Origin: Bacteroidia bacterium
GTDB taxonomy: Bacteria > Bacteroidota > Bacteroidia > AKYH767-A > OLB10
Length of the DNA: 16,126 bases
Assembly (NCBI GenBank): GCA_025450095.1
Contig: JANWID010000148.1
Location: 1 to 16,126 of the forward strand
Direction: 5' to 3'
In this document: one piece after another, positions 15,453 through 16,126 of the stretch
Layout of the letters: every line of letters begins with the position of its first letter
Position numbering within the stretch: the first letter of the stretch is position 1
Notes under the pieces: model-generated
What the model saw: only the letters and a program-made list of their open reading frames with translations
The model's database searches: none
What the model was told of the DNA's origin: nothing
Translations under genes and position numbers: made by a program

Positions 15453-15469
15453 CATTTAATATATCTTTG
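15438..15469 (+). promoter_or_regulatory. padR-pspC promoter
   Basis: TTG (15438-15440), 21 nt and TATCTTTG (15462-15469) match both promoter elements. The leader to the start at 15563 would be about 85-90 nt, longer than others here. No stable hairpin is obvious in the leader. Confidence 0.5.
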
Positions 15470-15562
15470 CAATGCATAATAGGAATTGAATAAATACTCC
15501 GGTTTTAAAATGCAGAAAGTTAATACGAACAAAAAAAGTTTCATCTCTAAAACAAAAACGAC

Positions 15563-15904
15563 GTGGGTAATTTAGAAAACACACAGGCCCAGATGCGCAA
15601 GGGAGTTTTGGAGTTTTGCATTCTCACTATCATTTCGCAGGGGGAGATTTATCCTTCTGACATTATTACGAAAATGAAAGAAGCAAAGCTGATTGTAGTG
15701 GAGGGTACGTTGTACCCGCTGCTGACAAGACTCAAGAACGCAGGACTGCTGGCCTACACCTGGGTGGAGTCGAATGCAGGACCACCAAGGAAGTATTACA
15801 AGCTGACTCCCCTGGGGGAGGAATTCCTCAAAGAGCTCAGGGTTACATGGGCCGAACTGGTTGATGCAGTAAATAAAACCGCAAAAGAAAACAACTTACC
15901 ATGA
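15563..15904 (+). CDS. PadR-family transcriptional regulator
   Basis: The 113-aa protein is a single-domain PadR winged-helix repressor, a dimeric DNA-binding protein of the cytosol. The family opening (ENTQAQMRKGVLEFCILTII) is followed by EIYPSDIITKMKEAKL, the recognition region GTLYPLLTRLKNAGLL, and the wing SNAGPPRKYYKLTPLGEEFL. There is no C-terminal ligand domain, as in the PadR-s2 subgroup. The start is GTG at 15563, because a stop lies 15 bases upstream in frame and the residues before the ATG at 15593 match the family N terminus. Its stop overlaps the next ATG (ATGA, 15901-15904), so it is translationally coupled to the PspC-family gene, and both are probably repressed by PadR at the palindrome upstream. 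Confidence 0.92.
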   Translation: MGNLENTQAQMRKGVLEFCILTIISQGEIYPSDIITKMKEAKLIVVEGTLYPLLTRLKNAGLLAYTWVESNAGPPRKYYKLTPLGEEFLKELRVTWAELVDAVNKTAKENNLP

Positions 15905-16126
15905 ACAAGACACTATCAGTAAACATAGGAGGCATTGTTTTTCATATTGAAGAACTTGCCTATGAAAAACTAAACCGTTACCTGGATTCTATTAAAGGTT
16001 ACTTTACCACATCCGACGGAAGGGATGAAATAATCCAGGACATCGAAGGCCGTATCGGCGAAATGTTCCAGGAACGAATTAATGCCGGAAAGCAGGTGAT
16101 TATTGAGAATGATGTTGAACAAATCA
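15901..16126 (+). CDS. PspC-family membrane protein, N-terminal fragment
   Basis: The first 75 residues run off the right edge. They begin MNKTLSVNIGGIVFHIEELA and include YLDSIKGYF and DIEGRIGEMFQERI, the charged N-terminal region that in Bacteroidota precedes a PspC domain in proteins encoded with a PadR regulator. The PspC domain and membrane segments themselves lie outside the window, so the call rests on this region and the PadR context. The likely role is an envelope-associated stress or membrane-integrity function. Confidence 0.75.
   Translation, partial: MNKTLSVNIGGIVFHIEELAYEKLNRYLDSIKGYFTTSDGRDEIIQDIEGRIGEMFQERINAGKQVIIENDVEQI

Overview
The window comes from a member of the Bacteroidota, probably an environmental relative of the Chitinophagales/Sphingobacteriales. 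Three kinds of evidence point there. Two proteins end in type IX secretion (Por) C-terminal sorting domains, and many others carry signal peptides or lipoboxes. Most start codons lack a Shine-Dalgarno sequence. The octamer TAnnTTTG, the Bacteroidota -7 promoter element, lies a short distance upstream of seven starts. The lineage is inferred from these traits, not from a database search.

Layout. Bases 1-62 hold the first codons of a leftward thiolase gene, divergent from a DEAD-box RNA helicase (199-1998). The helicase converges on a tiny PspC-domain membrane protein (1995-2183, minus). A threonine aldolase (2275-3294) and a secreted protein of unknown function (3298-4011) form a two-gene unit. 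Bases 4132-8369 are an exported-protein region: a 752-aa type IX-secreted beta-propeller/adhesin-like protein, a small lipoprotein gene cut by an in-frame TAA, and a second type IX-secreted protein. The rRNA methyltransferase rlmE is on the minus strand (8476-9105). It is followed by a secreted-protein gene cut by an in-frame TAG (9202-10101). Bases 10102-10468 hold no gene but are full of palindromic repeats, including a 160-bp nested inverted repeat. guaA (10469-11998) overlaps a periplasmic-binding-protein-like lipoprotein, which is followed by a polytopic membrane protein and, from its own promoter, an Mpo1-like membrane protein. The right edge has a PadR regulator translationally coupled to the start of a PspC-family protein, with a palindromic operator candidate over the promoter.

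How the genes fit together. The window mixes housekeeping genes (helicase, rlmE, guaA, aldolase, thiolase) with envelope and secreted proteins. The only clear regulatory circuit is the PadR-PspC pair. I found no defence system, CRISPR array, prophage, integrase, transposase, rRNA or tRNA. The most notable signals are non-coding or structural: a family of hairpins with a shared loop core and different stems, one of which forms the C-terminal tail of RlmE; the nested palindrome upstream of guaA; a leader hairpin ending flush with the helicase start codon; a probably leaderless guaA mRNA; and two genes whose reading frame and family-like sequence continue past a stop codon.
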